Origin: Paraktedonobacter carboxidivorans
GTDB taxonomy: Bacteria; Chloroflexota; Ktedonobacteria; Ktedonobacterales; Ktedonobacteraceae
Reading direction: 5' to 3'
DNA length: 64,000 nucleotides
Assembly: GCA_041156125.1 (NCBI GenBank)
Contig: JBEVTI010000012.1
Coordinates: forward strand, 79,267-143,266
Shown: piece after piece, positions 8,176 to 16,959 of the stretch
Numbering within the stretch: the first letter of the stretch is position 1
Layout: the number at the start of each line of letters is the position of its first letter
The notes under the pieces: model-generated
Databases searched by the model: none
The model's input: only the letters and a program-made list of their open reading frames with translations
Told to the model about the DNA's origin: nothing
Translations under genes and position numbers: made by a program

Positions 8176-9456
8176 ATGAAAGGACTCCGTGCCTTATGGC
8201 GTAAGCCAGGCATGAGGAACATTGGCATGTTACTGATAGCACTATTCGTGCTCAGCGCATGCGGTGGCTCAAACACCGGGAGCAGCAATGCTACGCCCAC
8301 GACCCCTATTAAGATAGGTATATCTGTCTCGTTATCAGGCGATTTTTCTGCGGATGGTAAGGCTATGCAGCAGGGATATCAGCTCTGGGCAGACAACGTC
8401 AACAAGAATGGTGGTTTACTAGGGCGCCAGGTTCAACTTGATTTCGCGAATGATGCCACTGACACGAACCAGGTCGTTACCAACTATCAGAAGTTTATTA
8501 CAGTCAACCATGACGATCTGATTCTGGGTCCCTACTCGACATTGTTGACAAAACCGGCCTCTAAAGCGGCGGCTCGTTACAATTATGCTATGTTAGAAGG
8601 CGCTGGCGGTGGTCCTTCGGTCTTTCAGCAAGGGCTGAACAATATTTTCGACGTATCTCCACCGATTGCCGGTCAGATGAATGGTTTTGTCACATATATC
8701 CTCTCCTTACCGGCAGCGCAACGCCCGGCCAGCGTAGCTTACGCCACATCAGATGATCCTTTCACCCAGCCGATGGTTGACACCGCGAAGGCGCAACTAG
8801 AGGCAGCCGGCATCAAGACAGCCAACTATCAGGTCTACGCGGCTGAGACCACCGACTTCAACCCCATTGTTCAGAAGATCATCAACTCTAAAGCTGATCT
8901 GGTAGTGCTTGGATCGATGTTGAACGATGTTATTGCCGAGACCAAAGCGTTCCGGCAGCAGCATTACAATCCCAAGGCTGTCATAGCTTCATCGGGTCCT
9001 GACCAGGGATCTCAATTCACCGGGCCGATAGGGGGGACCAACATTGCGGAAGGCTATTTCTTCCCCAATGGTTGGGCGCCAACGATTAACGTACCGGCGG
9101 TTTCTGGTGTACCAGGCTCGATCAGCAACGCAGATTTTGTCAAGGACTTCACTGCCAAGTTCGGTGGTGCGGCAGGTGACATCAGCGCGGACAGCCCGGA
9201 GGCGTTTTCAGCAGGCCAGGTATTGCAGCAAGTGGTAGAGAAGATCCATAGCATCGATAATGCGAAATTGATCACTGCGCTGCATGGTGGCGACACCTTC
9301 CAGACAGTTCAGGGTACGGTGAAGTTTGACCCCACCGGCCAGAACACCTCTGGTGTCGTCTATGTCTTCCAATGGCAGAAAGGTCAGGTCACACTCGTCT
9401 ATCCGACGAGCGCGGCGACGGCAGCTCCTGAGTATCCCAAGCCAGGCTGGCCGTAG
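8176..9456 (+). CDS. Liv-type ABC transporter substrate-binding lipoprotein
   Basis: A 426-residue extracellular receptor of the branched-chain amino acid/amide family (Peripla_BP_6). The N-terminus MRNIGMLLIALFVLSACGG is a lipoprotein signal with lipobox LSAC, so Cys29 would be lipidated. The mature part starts with IKIGISVSLSGDFSADGKAMQQG, the typical first strand and ligand loop, followed by the two-lobe fold to residue ~410. AAGGAGGAAAG precedes ATG. In this family ligands include branched-chain amino acids, amides, urea and aromatic acids, so the name does not fix the ligand; the nearby catabolic enzymes suggest it binds their substrate. Confidence 0.9.
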   Translation: MKGLRALWRKPGMRNIGMLLIALFVLSACGGSNTGSSNATPTTPIKIGISVSLSGDFSADGKAMQQGYQLWADNVNKNGGLLGRQVQLDFANDATDTNQVVTNYQKFITVNHDDLILGPYSTLLTKPASKAAARYNYAMLEGAGGGPSVFQQGLNNIFDVSPPIAGQMNGFVTYILSLPAAQRPASVAYATSDDPFTQPMVDTAKAQLEAAGIKTANYQVYAAETTDFNPIVQKIINSKADLVVLGSMLNDVIAETKAFRQQHYNPKAVIASSGPDQGSQFTGPIGGTNIAEGYFFPNGWAPTINVPAVSGVPGSISNADFVKDFTAKFGGAAGDISADSPEAFSAGQVLQQVVEKIHSIDNAKLITALHGGDTFQTVQGTVKFDPTGQNTSGVVYVFQWQKGQVTLVYPTSAATAAPEYPKPGWP

Positions 9457-9477
9457 TATCTGGTTATTGATCTTTTA

Positions 9478-9515
9478 GGAAAAGGGGGAAAAGAAGCAGG
9501 GATGCCCCCTTTTCC
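9478..9515 (+). promoter_or_regulatory. Perfect 11-bp stem between receptor and permease genes
   Basis: GGAAAAGGGGG (9478-9488) pairs with CCCCCTTTTCC (9505-9515) around a 16-base loop. There is no T-run after it, so full termination is doubtful. Such stems after binding-protein genes commonly protect the upstream mRNA or attenuate, raising receptor over permease levels. Confidence 0.6.
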
Positions 9516-9653
9516 GCTCTGGTCGCAGGAGTCTGGCCTGATTTCTGTGGCTCAGAGCGGAAGGGAGGGTAGTTTTCCAACTCCTGGGAGGATTTCCCCT
9601 TTTCTCTTCTCCTAACAATTCAACACCTGACATTTCCAAAGAGAGGGCTTATC

Positions 9654-10547
9654 GTGGGACAGCTCATTATTGAAGGGATCATTCTCGGCATTTTGGCTGG
9701 GGGGGTCTATGCATTGATGTCCTCAGGGTTATCGCTGGTATTCGGCGTGATGGATATCATCAACATAGGGCAGGGGGCCCTGGTGATTCTAGGCGCTTAC
9801 CTCAGCTATGTTTTAGAGCATTATTTACACATTGACCTGTTTCTGGGTCTGCTCATCACCATGCCAGTCATGTTTCTTTTCGGCTTGTTGATAGCGCTCA
9901 TTTTTCGCCCAATCAAGCGTGATCGTACGATTCTCTCTGTGCTGGTAACTTTTGGGGTGGCCCTGATCATTGAGGGGGCACTGAACCTCATTTTCTCAGC
10001 CAGCACGGTTGGTCTGCAAGGGGCAGCGTATCTCAACGCCTCGATTCCTTTGACCATTTTCTCGCCGGTTTTCTATCTGCCCGCGATCTATGTTTATGGG
10101 TTTATTCTGGCTGTAGTACTGCTTGGCGCGCTCTATCTCCTGCTCTATCAGACCAAATTTGGGCATAGTCTGCGTGCTTCAATGCAAAATCGTACGGCTG
10201 CCGAGTTGGTGGGAATCAATGTTGACCGCGTTTCCATGATCACACTGGGTATAGGGGTAGCACTTGCTGCGTCTGCTGGGATGGTTTTTGGCGTAACAAC
10301 TGGCGGCTTTAACGCGAATAGCGCGTATGACCTGATATCGCGCTTGCTGGCGATTGTGGTCTTTGGTGGGATGGGTAGTCTCTCAGGGGCGCTGGTGGCT
10401 TCGGTGAGCATGCTAGTCGTTGAAAGTATCTCAGACCAGTTTATAGACGCGCGTTGGGCGACGATAGTCTTTTTTGTATTGCTGGTCATTATCCTGGTAT
10501 TTCGTCCGCAGGGATTGCTCGGCCAGAAGGAAGGCAGAAAGCAATGA
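9654..10547 (+). CDS. livH: Branched-chain amino acid-type ABC permease, LivH
   Basis: A 297-residue integral membrane permease with about eight hydrophobic segments. GILAGGVYALMSSGLSLVFGV at the N-terminus (shown in part) and the cytoplasmic EAA-like loop RTAAELVGINVDRV (~residues 180-193), followed by GGMGSLSGALVAS (~238-250), are typical of LivH. The start is GTG. It forms the translocation pathway with LivM, whose ATG overlaps its TGA stop. Confidence 0.9.
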   Translation: MGQLIIEGIILGILAGGVYALMSSGLSLVFGVMDIINIGQGALVILGAYLSYVLEHYLHIDLFLGLLITMPVMFLFGLLIALIFRPIKRDRTILSVLVTFGVALIIEGALNLIFSASTVGLQGAAYLNASIPLTIFSPVFYLPAIYVYGFILAVVLLGALYLLLYQTKFGHSLRASMQNRTAAELVGINVDRVSMITLGIGVALAASAGMVFGVTTGGFNANSAYDLISRLLAIVVFGGMGSLSGALVASVSMLVVESISDQFIDARWATIVFFVLLVIILVFRPQGLLGQKEGRKQ

Positions 10548-11590
10548 AGATAGTCAAATGGGTCGGATTGCTGGTGTTGCTCGTAGTGGCCCTGATTTTC
10601 CCGCAGATTTTTTCCAACGGCGAAATCACCACAATCGCGTTTTTTACGCTACTTTTCGCGGCGATGGTAACGGGTTGGAATATTCTGGCCGGCTATAGTG
10701 GCTATATCGCGTTGGGGCATGCCGTCTACTTTGGCCTGGGCGCGTACGCAATGGCTTTGATCTGTGAGCACTGGAACCTGACAGCAGGCTATAGCCTGTT
10801 CCTGATCGTGCCGGTTGCTGGGATCATCGCGGCGTTGATCGCTATTCCGGTCGGCTGGGTAGCACTGCGTGTGCGCAGGCATGCCTTTATTATCATCACT
10901 GTAGCTATGTTCTTTATTGGACAATTGCTCGCGTACAACCTTTACCAGTTTACCAAAGGCTCAGCTGGTTTTGACCTGCCTTTCCCCCTGGACTGGGGTG
11001 GCAACTTTTTTAACATCCCCTTCTACTACGCTGTCCTGATATTGCTCTTGCTGGCCATTCTGATCTCGTGGGCAGTGCGCAATTCCAAGTATGGCCTGGG
11101 CCTGCTGGCCATTCGCGACGATGAGGATCGCGCGAAGGGTCTGGGTGTCAAGACAGAGTTTTCCAAGTTGACTGCATTTGTGCTCAGCGCCTTGATTATC
11201 GGTACAGCGGGCGCGCTCTGGGCCTACTTTGTAGGCACGATCTATCCAAACAGTGCTTTTGACCCTACCTTTGATCTGGCGCTGGCTTTGATGAGTTTTC
11301 TAGGGGGACTGGGCACGCTCTCCGGGCCGGTTCTGGGAGCTCTGCTTCTAGTACCGTTGCGCCAATACCTGGCTTCGAGCTATCCCGACTGGTATCTCAT
11401 CATCTATGGCGCGCTTTTCCTGGTAGTCTTGCTCGCACTACCGCGCGGACTGGTGCCCACGGTGCGGGATCGTTGGCAGAAATATCGTGCGCAGCGTATG
11501 GATCAGCAGCGTGAGGATGGCGTTGTGGTCTCGCGTTTACCTGAGCAAGGAGAGGTGGCAGTTGTCAAAAGAGAGGGAGTCAACCTGTGA
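10544..11590 (+). CDS. livM: Branched-chain amino acid-type ABC permease, LivM
   Basis: A 348-residue membrane permease with about nine hydrophobic segments. ATG at 10544 overlaps the LivH stop (ATGA) and has AAGGAAGG 9 bases before it, so this start is preferred over an earlier one inside livH. Family marks are GYSGYIALGHAVYFGLGAY (~45-63), the ATPase-contact loop IRDDEDRAKGLGV (~186-198) and SFLGGLGTLSGPVLGA (~242-257). The C-terminal ~40 residues are charged and cytoplasmic. Confidence 0.9.
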   Translation: MKIVKWVGLLVLLVVALIFPQIFSNGEITTIAFFTLLFAAMVTGWNILAGYSGYIALGHAVYFGLGAYAMALICEHWNLTAGYSLFLIVPVAGIIAALIAIPVGWVALRVRRHAFIIITVAMFFIGQLLAYNLYQFTKGSAGFDLPFPLDWGGNFFNIPFYYAVLILLLLAILISWAVRNSKYGLGLLAIRDDEDRAKGLGVKTEFSKLTAFVLSALIIGTAGALWAYFVGTIYPNSAFDPTFDLALALMSFLGGLGTLSGPVLGALLLVPLRQYLASSYPDWYLIIYGALFLVVLLALPRGLVPTVRDRWQKYRAQRMDQQREDGVVVSRLPEQGEVAVVKREGVNL

Positions 11591-12318
11591 AGCTGTTAGA
11601 AGCACAGAACATCTCGAAGTCGTTCGGCGGTATTCGTGCCCTGGACCTCTGCTCGATCAGCGTCGAGGAGGGCAGTATTACCGGCCTGATCGGCCCCAAC
11701 GGGTCGGGCAAGACCACGCTGTTTAATGTGATTACTGGTTATGAGGGCGTCGATAGCGGGCAAGTAACTTTCCAGGGGCAGATGATCACCAATTACGCAC
11801 CGGATAAAGTTTTCCGGCGTGGCATCGGGCGCACTTTCCAGTTGACGCGCATTTTTCCGCGTCTGACGGTGATGGAGAACATGCACGTGGCCGCGCAACG
11901 CAATACTCTGCTTGGCTTGCTGGGGCGCTGGAGTTCGGGTCATGAGCAGAAACGCGCGTTAGAGTTGCTCGATTTTGTCGGCTTAACCCGTCTTAAAGAC
12001 CTCCTGGCGGGCAACCTCTCCTATGGTCAGAAAAAGCTACTGGAATTTGCCTTTGTCTTGATTGCTGAGCCGCGGGTAATTTTGCTGGACGAGCCTGCAG
12101 GTGGGGTCAATCCCACTATGATCAACTATCTGGCTGACCGTATTCGCACGCTAAACGGGCAAGGCGTAACTTTTCTAGTAGTTGAACACAACATGGAATT
12201 TGTCATGGGATTGTGTGATAACGTCATGGTAATGCATCGTGGAACCAGGATTGCCGAGGGCGCGCCAGCAGAAGTGCGCGCGAACCCGGTGGTGCTAGAA
12301 GCGTATTTGGGAGACTAA
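11587..12318 (+). CDS. livG: ABC transporter ATP-binding protein, LivG
   Basis: A 243-residue ATPase. Walker A is GPNGSGKTT (~residues 37-45), the signature region is LSYGQKKLLEFA, Walker B is VILLDEP, and the switch His is in VVEHNM. AGGVNP after Walker B and the GIGRTFQLTRIFPRLTVMEN stretch (Q-loop) are LivG features. GTG overlaps the LivM stop by four bases. With LivF it energises the importer at the inner face of the membrane. Confidence 0.93.
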   Translation: MKLLEAQNISKSFGGIRALDLCSISVEEGSITGLIGPNGSGKTTLFNVITGYEGVDSGQVTFQGQMITNYAPDKVFRRGIGRTFQLTRIFPRLTVMENMHVAAQRNTLLGLLGRWSSGHEQKRALELLDFVGLTRLKDLLAGNLSYGQKKLLEFAFVLIAEPRVILLDEPAGGVNPTMINYLADRIRTLNGQGVTFLVVEHNMEFVMGLCDNVMVMHRGTRIAEGAPAEVRANPVVLEAYLGD

Positions 12319-12322
12319 CAAG

Positions 12323-13057
12323 ATGTTGCTGAGAATAGAGAACATCTACGCGGGCTATGATGGAGGAGACATCCTTAAAGGTGTCAACATCGACATTGCA
12401 GCCGGGACGACGACCTGTGTTGTTGGGCCGAATGGCGCTGGCAAATCGACAGTTTTACGTGTAATCAGCGGTCTTTTGAAGCCGCGCCAGGGTAAGATCA
12501 TCTTTGACGAGCAATCGATTGGTGGTTTGACTCCGCGCCAGGTGCTGGATCTGGGAATTGTGCAGGTACCGCAGAATCATAGCCTGTTTCCCCTGATGAC
12601 AGTTGAACAGAATGTGCGCCTGGGAGCTTATATTCTCAACGATCAGCGCCTGGTAGATCGGCGCCTGGAGCAGGTGCGGGAGATGTTCCCCATCGTCAAA
12701 GAGCGCGCGAAAGAGAAGGCTTCGAGTCTTTCGGGTGGTCAGCAGCGCCTGGTTGAATTCGCGCGCTGTCTGATGCTAGAGCCTCGTGTGATCTTGCTGG
12801 ACGAGCCTTCAATGGGTCTGGACCCGCGCACCTTTAAGTATGTGATAGACACTATTCAGGTGATGAAGAATAGTGGTAGAACAATTCTACTGATCGAGCA
12901 GAATGCGCGTACCGGGTTGAGTATTGCCGATCAAGGTGTTGTCCTGGAGAGTGGGCGTGTCAGGCTGAGCGGTACGCACACTGAGGTGCTCAACAATCCT
13001 GAAATCGGTCACCTCTATTTAGGGGGTTCGCTTTCAAAGAGTGAAGATCCAGAGTAG
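12323..13057 (+). CDS. livF: ABC transporter ATP-binding protein, LivF
   Basis: A 244-residue ATPase with Walker A GPNGAGKST, Q-loop in VPQNHSLFPLMTVEQN, signature LSGGQQRLVEFAR, Walker B VILLDEPSMGLDP and switch region LIEQNA (Gln in place of the usual switch His dipeptide, as is normal for LivF). It starts four bases after livG. A weak hairpin at 13184-13204 (GTCTGG/CCAGAC) followed by a pyrimidine stretch may end the importer message. Confidence 0.93.
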   Translation: MLLRIENIYAGYDGGDILKGVNIDIAAGTTTCVVGPNGAGKSTVLRVISGLLKPRQGKIIFDEQSIGGLTPRQVLDLGIVQVPQNHSLFPLMTVEQNVRLGAYILNDQRLVDRRLEQVREMFPIVKERAKEKASSLSGGQQRLVEFARCLMLEPRVILLDEPSMGLDPRTFKYVIDTIQVMKNSGRTILLIEQNARTGLSIADQGVVLESGRVRLSGTHTEVLNNPEIGHLYLGGSLSKSEDPE

Positions 13058-13301
13058 TAGGATATGTCAGGTGGTAGACGAGCTGCTTCGCGTGCCACCT
13101 CATATTATATATTGCAGTAGTGGTCTGAAATCTTCATGTACAAAGCAGAGATACAAAAGTGAAGTGTTGTATTCCATGACGGGGTCTGGGGCAGTGCTCC
13201 AGACTCTTCCTCCTTCTAGAGTCGTCGCAGACTCTGCTTGCAAGAGAAGTAGGCCAGACCAGTAGTCTGAAAGTGCAAGACTTATCGCAAAGGAGAGAGT
13301 A

Positions 13302-14369
13302 ATGGCAAGAGACGAGCGAGTGCAGAGCGCAATTGATAATTGGGCCCCGCGTTTTATCGCCAATGGCATCGACTACAACGATTTTCAGTATGTGACCACA
13401 CATGTAGAGCGTTGGGAGGACTGGTGCCGCGCCTGGTCCGAGCGCGGCGCCTTTTACGAGCGCATGGGTGAGCAGGCCGAGGCAGCGGGCAACGGAGTCT
13501 CAATTGCTTACCACTATCTGCATGCCTCCATGGCCTACCATTTTGGCAAATTTTTGTTTGTCAGCAGCCCGGATGAACTGAGGGAAGCACACGAGCATGT
13601 GGTTTCTACCTACAAACGAGCGTTGCCTCATTGTGACTTTCCTGGCGAGCGTGTAGAGATTCCCTATGAGAATGGTGCCAGTATGTACGGCATTCTGCGC
13701 AGACCCTCGGGTACTGCCACCGTGCCAGTTGTAATCATAGTGCCGGGCCTGGACTCAGTCAAAGAGGAGATGCACAACTATGGCGACGACCTTTTGCGTC
13801 GCGGAATGGCTGTGCTTGCTCTGGATGGACCGGGCCAGGGCGAAATGGAATTCAACTTTGCTATGCGCTACGATTACGAGGTGCCAGTCAAATATGCTGT
13901 TGACTATCTGGAGAATTGTCAGGGTATAGACCCCAGCCGCATTGGTCTAATGGGAGTCAGCCTTGGTGGCTACTATGCCTCGCGCGCGGCATCTTTTGAG
14001 CCGCGTTTGCGCGCGGTCATCGAGAACTGTGGTGGTTATGATATCGCCAGGCATTTCTCGAAGCGCCCCTTCATCACCCGCGCCGCGTTCGTGGCCCGCT
14101 CGAGGTCCGCAAACGAAGCGGAGGCAATGGAGACGCTCAAGAACTTTAATCTGTCAGGTGTGCTGAAAAACATTACCTGTCCACTACTAGTCATTCAAGG
14201 ACGCCTGGATAGGCTTGTGCCAGCCGAGGACGGCGAGCGCATCGCCGCCGACACCAAATCTGTCTCTGAACTCTGGATGTTTGAAGACGGCAATCATGTC
14301 TGCAATAACATCCCCTTCAAGCATCGTCCCCAGCAGTCCGACTGGATGCGCACCAAACTGGGCGCGTAG
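13302..14369 (+). CDS. Alpha/beta hydrolase of the 2,6-dihydroxypseudooxynicotine hydrolase/FrsA-like group
   Basis: A 355-residue cytoplasmic hydrolase. An N-terminal helical domain (~1-110, with WEDWCRAWSERGAFYE) is followed by the alpha/beta fold. The proposed triad is S220 in GVSLGG, D303 in QGRLDRLVP and H332 in DGNHVC; the oxyanion loop is around VPGLDSVKEE. Domain order and triad spacing resemble, as I recall them, the C-C hydrolase of nicotine breakdown and related esterases. AAAGGAGAG precedes ATG. It closes the catabolic block and is followed by a long hairpin. It probably cleaves a C-C, ester or amide bond in the compound imported by the Liv system; this is inference. Confidence 0.85.
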   Translation: MARDERVQSAIDNWAPRFIANGIDYNDFQYVTTHVERWEDWCRAWSERGAFYERMGEQAEAAGNGVSIAYHYLHASMAYHFGKFLFVSSPDELREAHEHVVSTYKRALPHCDFPGERVEIPYENGASMYGILRRPSGTATVPVVIIVPGLDSVKEEMHNYGDDLLRRGMAVLALDGPGQGEMEFNFAMRYDYEVPVKYAVDYLENCQGIDPSRIGLMGVSLGGYYASRAASFEPRLRAVIENCGGYDIARHFSKRPFITRAAFVARSRSANEAEAMETLKNFNLSGVLKNITCPLLVIQGRLDRLVPAEDGERIAADTKSVSELWMFEDGNHVCNNIPFKHRPQQSDWMRTKLGA

Positions 14370-14386
14370 ATTGTGCAGTTCCCTGT

Positions 14387-14441
14387 TAGAAGCGTTTGCG
14401 CGGAGCGTGTGCCAGGCATACGCTCCGCGCAAACGCTTCTA
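14387..14441. terminator. Perfect 22-bp inverted repeat between convergent genes (bidirectional terminator)
   Basis: 14387-14408 pairs perfectly with 14420-14441 around the loop GTGCCAGGCAT. The right arm contains the stop codon of the minus-strand hydrolase gene. No T-run follows. Confidence 0.75.
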
Positions 14442-15641
14442 GAAGATCATGCTCTCAATCTGGTGGCCGAGTGAGATAGCATCGAGTGTAGTCAGATTGC
14501 TAAGGATAATTACAGTCACATCATCGTCAACGGAGCGTCCGAAATAATTGCGGAAACCATCGATAACTCCATCGTGCCAGATCAGGCGGTGATCCTGTAT
14601 GGGGGCCTGAGTGATAAACCAGCCGTAGCCGTAAGAAGAGCCGGGGAAAAGTGGGCTGGCATTGGCATATGGCGTAAAGAGCTGGTTGAGCGTGACCTGT
14701 GAGACCAGCCTGCTCGTATACAGAGCCTGGTCCCAGCGATACAGATCGTTGACGCTTGAATAGAGGAGGCCTGAGCCGTCGAGGAAAGACCATGGTGGAT
14801 CGAGTTGGAAACCGCTGGGCAAAGCCTTGATGCGCCAGCTTTCGTAGCCTTGCGCGCCGACTGAGAGAGCATAGTAAGCATTAACATCGAAGCCGGTTTC
14901 GCCCATCTGTAAGGGATCGAGAATCATCTGCTGTATAAATTGTGTATAGGGTACGCCTGAGACTTGCTGAACCACGTAGCCCAGGATCTGATAGCAGATG
15001 CTGCAGTATTGAAACTCGCCGCCAGACGTAAATTGCAGAGGCGCCTGGTTAAAGCTAGCGATCCAGGCGGCTGGAGAGGCGCCAGAGAGCTGTGTATCAT
15101 TCAATTGCGGAATGCCAGAAGTATGAGTCAGTAACTGTTGTACGCTCAATGGCTGCCAGGGTGCCGGGCAGTTCGGGATATAGGTGCAGAGCGGCGCTTG
15201 CACTTGCAATTTGCCCTGTTCTTGCAACATCAAAATAGCCAGGGCAGTAAAAGCTTTAGTCAGTGAACCGAGATAGAAGCGTGTATCGGGCAGATTGTAG
15301 GTCTGAGTATCCCAGTTAGTCAGGCTGTATCCCTTGTCTACCAATAAACGTCCGCCTTGCGCTACCAGTACTGAGCCGCTAAATTGCTGGTTATTCGCCA
15401 GTTCACTCAGCAATGCATCGATACGCACTGCGAGCGGTGCTGAGGTGTGACGATGATCAGCCCGCTGTGAGACCGCGCGTGCTTGAGTTGTTCGCGCCAG
15501 CCCCCAGACCATAGCAGGCGTAGCCAGTCTCGTGCCCAGTCCCACTAAGAGCAAAAACGCGCAGACACCCGCGTACAAGCTATGGACACGCTGGTTCCGA
15601 TAAAGTAGATCTCCATGGAGATGCTGTTGTCGTTGAGGCAT
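14439..15641 (-). CDS. Serine hydrolase, class C beta-lactamase/penicillin-binding protein family, membrane-anchored
   Basis: A 400-residue protein with an N-terminal hydrophobic segment (SLYAGVCAFLLLVGLGTRLA, ~residues 19-38), so it is exported or anchored with the enzyme outside. The beta-lactamase_2 fold starts at ~75. The catalytic SxxK is SLTK in LGSLTKAFTALA. The usual YxN is YCS in FQYCSICYQILGY, a change at the Asn. A late HDGVIDGF could be the third motif (H.G). AAGGTGG precedes ATG. Such proteins are esterases, peptidases or PBP-like enzymes; resistance to beta-lactams should not be assumed. It converges on the alpha/beta hydrolase gene. Confidence 0.85.
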   Translation of the reverse strand: MPQRQQHLHGDLLYRNQRVHSLYAGVCAFLLLVGLGTRLATPAMVWGLARTTQARAVSQRADHRHTSAPLAVRIDALLSELANNQQFSGSVLVAQGGRLLVDKGYSLTNWDTQTYNLPDTRFYLGSLTKAFTALAILMLQEQGKLQVQAPLCTYIPNCPAPWQPLSVQQLLTHTSGIPQLNDTQLSGASPAAWIASFNQAPLQFTSGGEFQYCSICYQILGYVVQQVSGVPYTQFIQQMILDPLQMGETGFDVNAYYALSVGAQGYESWRIKALPSGFQLDPPWSFLDGSGLLYSSVNDLYRWDQALYTSRLVSQVTLNQLFTPYANASPLFPGSSYGYGWFITQAPIQDHRLIWHDGVIDGFRNYFGRSVDDDVTVIILSNLTTLDAISLGHQIESMIF

Positions 15642-15962
15642 GGCTGATCCACCTTCTTAAACTAAGAAACTCATAAATACAGAAGCTAGCCCTATGTTTA
15701 TCTTTGCAAAAGTAGACAAGCAAAGGGTACTTTCACTAGAAAGCATAAGAGAGATACAATGATATGAGTCTAAATTTATGGATATTTCCAGCTAAAGCTG
15801 AGACCAGACGAGGGGCTTCCACGCTTGTGCAACGCGGGCTTGCAAAGAATAGTAATTCAGATGAACAGCGTATAAAACGAATATATTTAAGAAAAATATG
15901 GTATACTCTGTGATAAGATAGGTCTTTGTAGCAAGTTGTGTCTTTGACTCAGGAAATCCGGT
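15642..15962. promoter_or_regulatory. Divergent intergenic region with an extended -10 promoter for the small genes
   Basis: AT-rich. TGGTATACT at 15899-15907 is an extended -10 facing right, about 55 bases before the 105-residue gene; its -35 is poor. No minus-strand promoter is clear. Confidence 0.5.
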
Positions 15963-16280
15963 ATGACACACTCTGAGGCTATTCTCAGAAGCTGGGGTCT
16001 CATTAGATCCTATCAGAACCATAAAGACGAGTTACACGATCTCGCGTTGCGGCACTATTTAACCATGTTCCACATGAATAGAAAGCTGCGCGCAATTCCA
16101 CGCGAGAAGTATGAGGAACATTTTGGCTTTTTTTTAGGTAAACACGACGTATTTAAAGTAAAAATCATGGAGCGAGAGAGGCCGCATATCCCGACCCATA
16201 TGTACCAGGCCCTAAGTAAACATTTAGCATGTTACGTGATAGATCAGCTTTGGAGCACCATTGCGGGCTACCCCTGTTAG
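15963..16280 (+). CDS. Small protein of unknown function
   Basis: A 105-residue soluble, basic, His/Tyr-rich protein with no family I recognise. It has no signal or TM segment. AGGAAAT lies 8 bases before ATG and an extended -10 promoter lies ~55 bases upstream, which supports a real gene. It precedes another small gene by 16 bases, so they form an operon. Confidence 0.6.
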   Translation: MTHSEAILRSWGLIRSYQNHKDELHDLALRHYLTMFHMNRKLRAIPREKYEEHFGFFLGKHDVFKVKIMERERPHIPTHMYQALSKHLACYVIDQLWSTIAGYPC

Positions 16281-16296
16281 GGAGAGGAGACTACCC

Positions 16297-16521
16297 ATGC
16301 CCCGTTTTAATGAACCAGCCATAGAAGAAGATTCCTGTGTGTTAACGTATGAAGAAGCGTATCAGCGGGCCTGGGAAGCTGCGGAGCAGCTAGAGGAGTT
16401 GATGGGACAATATAGCGACGAACCATATGTACGTGACGAGGCCCGAGTGGCCTCTTTTGCTTCAGATTGTCTTTCGTTGCTCTCCAATCAGGCTATGATT
16501 ATATGTGATAAGAACGAATAA
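16297..16521 (+). CDS. Small acidic protein of unknown function
   Basis: 74 residues, strongly acidic and helical (YEEAYQRAWEAAEQLEELMG). ATG at 16297 is preferred because GGAGAGGAG lies 7 bases before it. Cotranscribed with the preceding small gene; the basic/acidic pairing might suggest that the two products interact, but that is a guess. Confidence 0.65.
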   Translation: MPRFNEPAIEEDSCVLTYEEAYQRAWEAAEQLEELMGQYSDEPYVRDEARVASFASDCLSLLSNQAMIICDKNE

Positions 16522-16602
16522 TAGATACTATTAACAGCTATAAAAACAAAAACGCATTGCTTTTCATAGAGCGCATATATGCGAGGCAAGGAGATTGAGC
16601 GC

Positions 16603-16932
16603 GTGGGCGAAATCTTTCCTGGGGCGCTACAAACTTCTTTGACGATGGAAGGGCTGCTTTTTGCTGCATTTGGTTTTTTATATAGTGCCTATTGTCATTA
16701 TTCCACGCTGGCGACGCCAGAAAATCCTCTACGAGCGCCGATTGTGCATAAGCTAGCCAGGGCCTGCCTCTTTATCTGCATTGCCGTCACACTTGATGGT
16801 CTGCTCGCGGTAGTTATTATCATAGGGACCATTTTCCCGGGCAGCGTAGTCGGGATGCTGCTTGGCCTGGGTTTTGTGGCCACAATCATACTGGTTGCTG
16901 TGATTAACTGGTATCTAGCTTTATCGATGTAA
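16603..16932 (+). CDS. Small membrane protein with three hydrophobic segments
   Basis: 109 residues. GTG at 16603 is chosen because AAGGAG (16588-16593) is 9 bases upstream; an earlier ATG at 16579 lacks a site. Hydrophobic segments lie at about 14-30, 51-75 and 80-105. I do not recognise the family. Its TAA stop is part of a hairpin shared with the convergent regulator gene. Confidence 0.6.
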   Translation: MGEIFPGALQTSLTMEGLLFAAFGFLYSAYCHYSTLATPENPLRAPIVHKLARACLFICIAVTLDGLLAVVIIIGTIFPGSVVGMLLGLGFVATIILVAVINWYLALSM

Positions 16933-16959
16933 GCAGAGGAAGCTTCCTTTCCTGCTTAC
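16929..16959. terminator. Compact bidirectional hairpin covering both stop codons
   Basis: GTAAGCAG (16929-16936) pairs with CTGCTTAC (16952-16959), and AGGAA with TTCCT inside. The stop codons of the convergent genes (16930-16932 plus strand, 16956-16958 minus strand) are both inside the stem. Confidence 0.65.
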
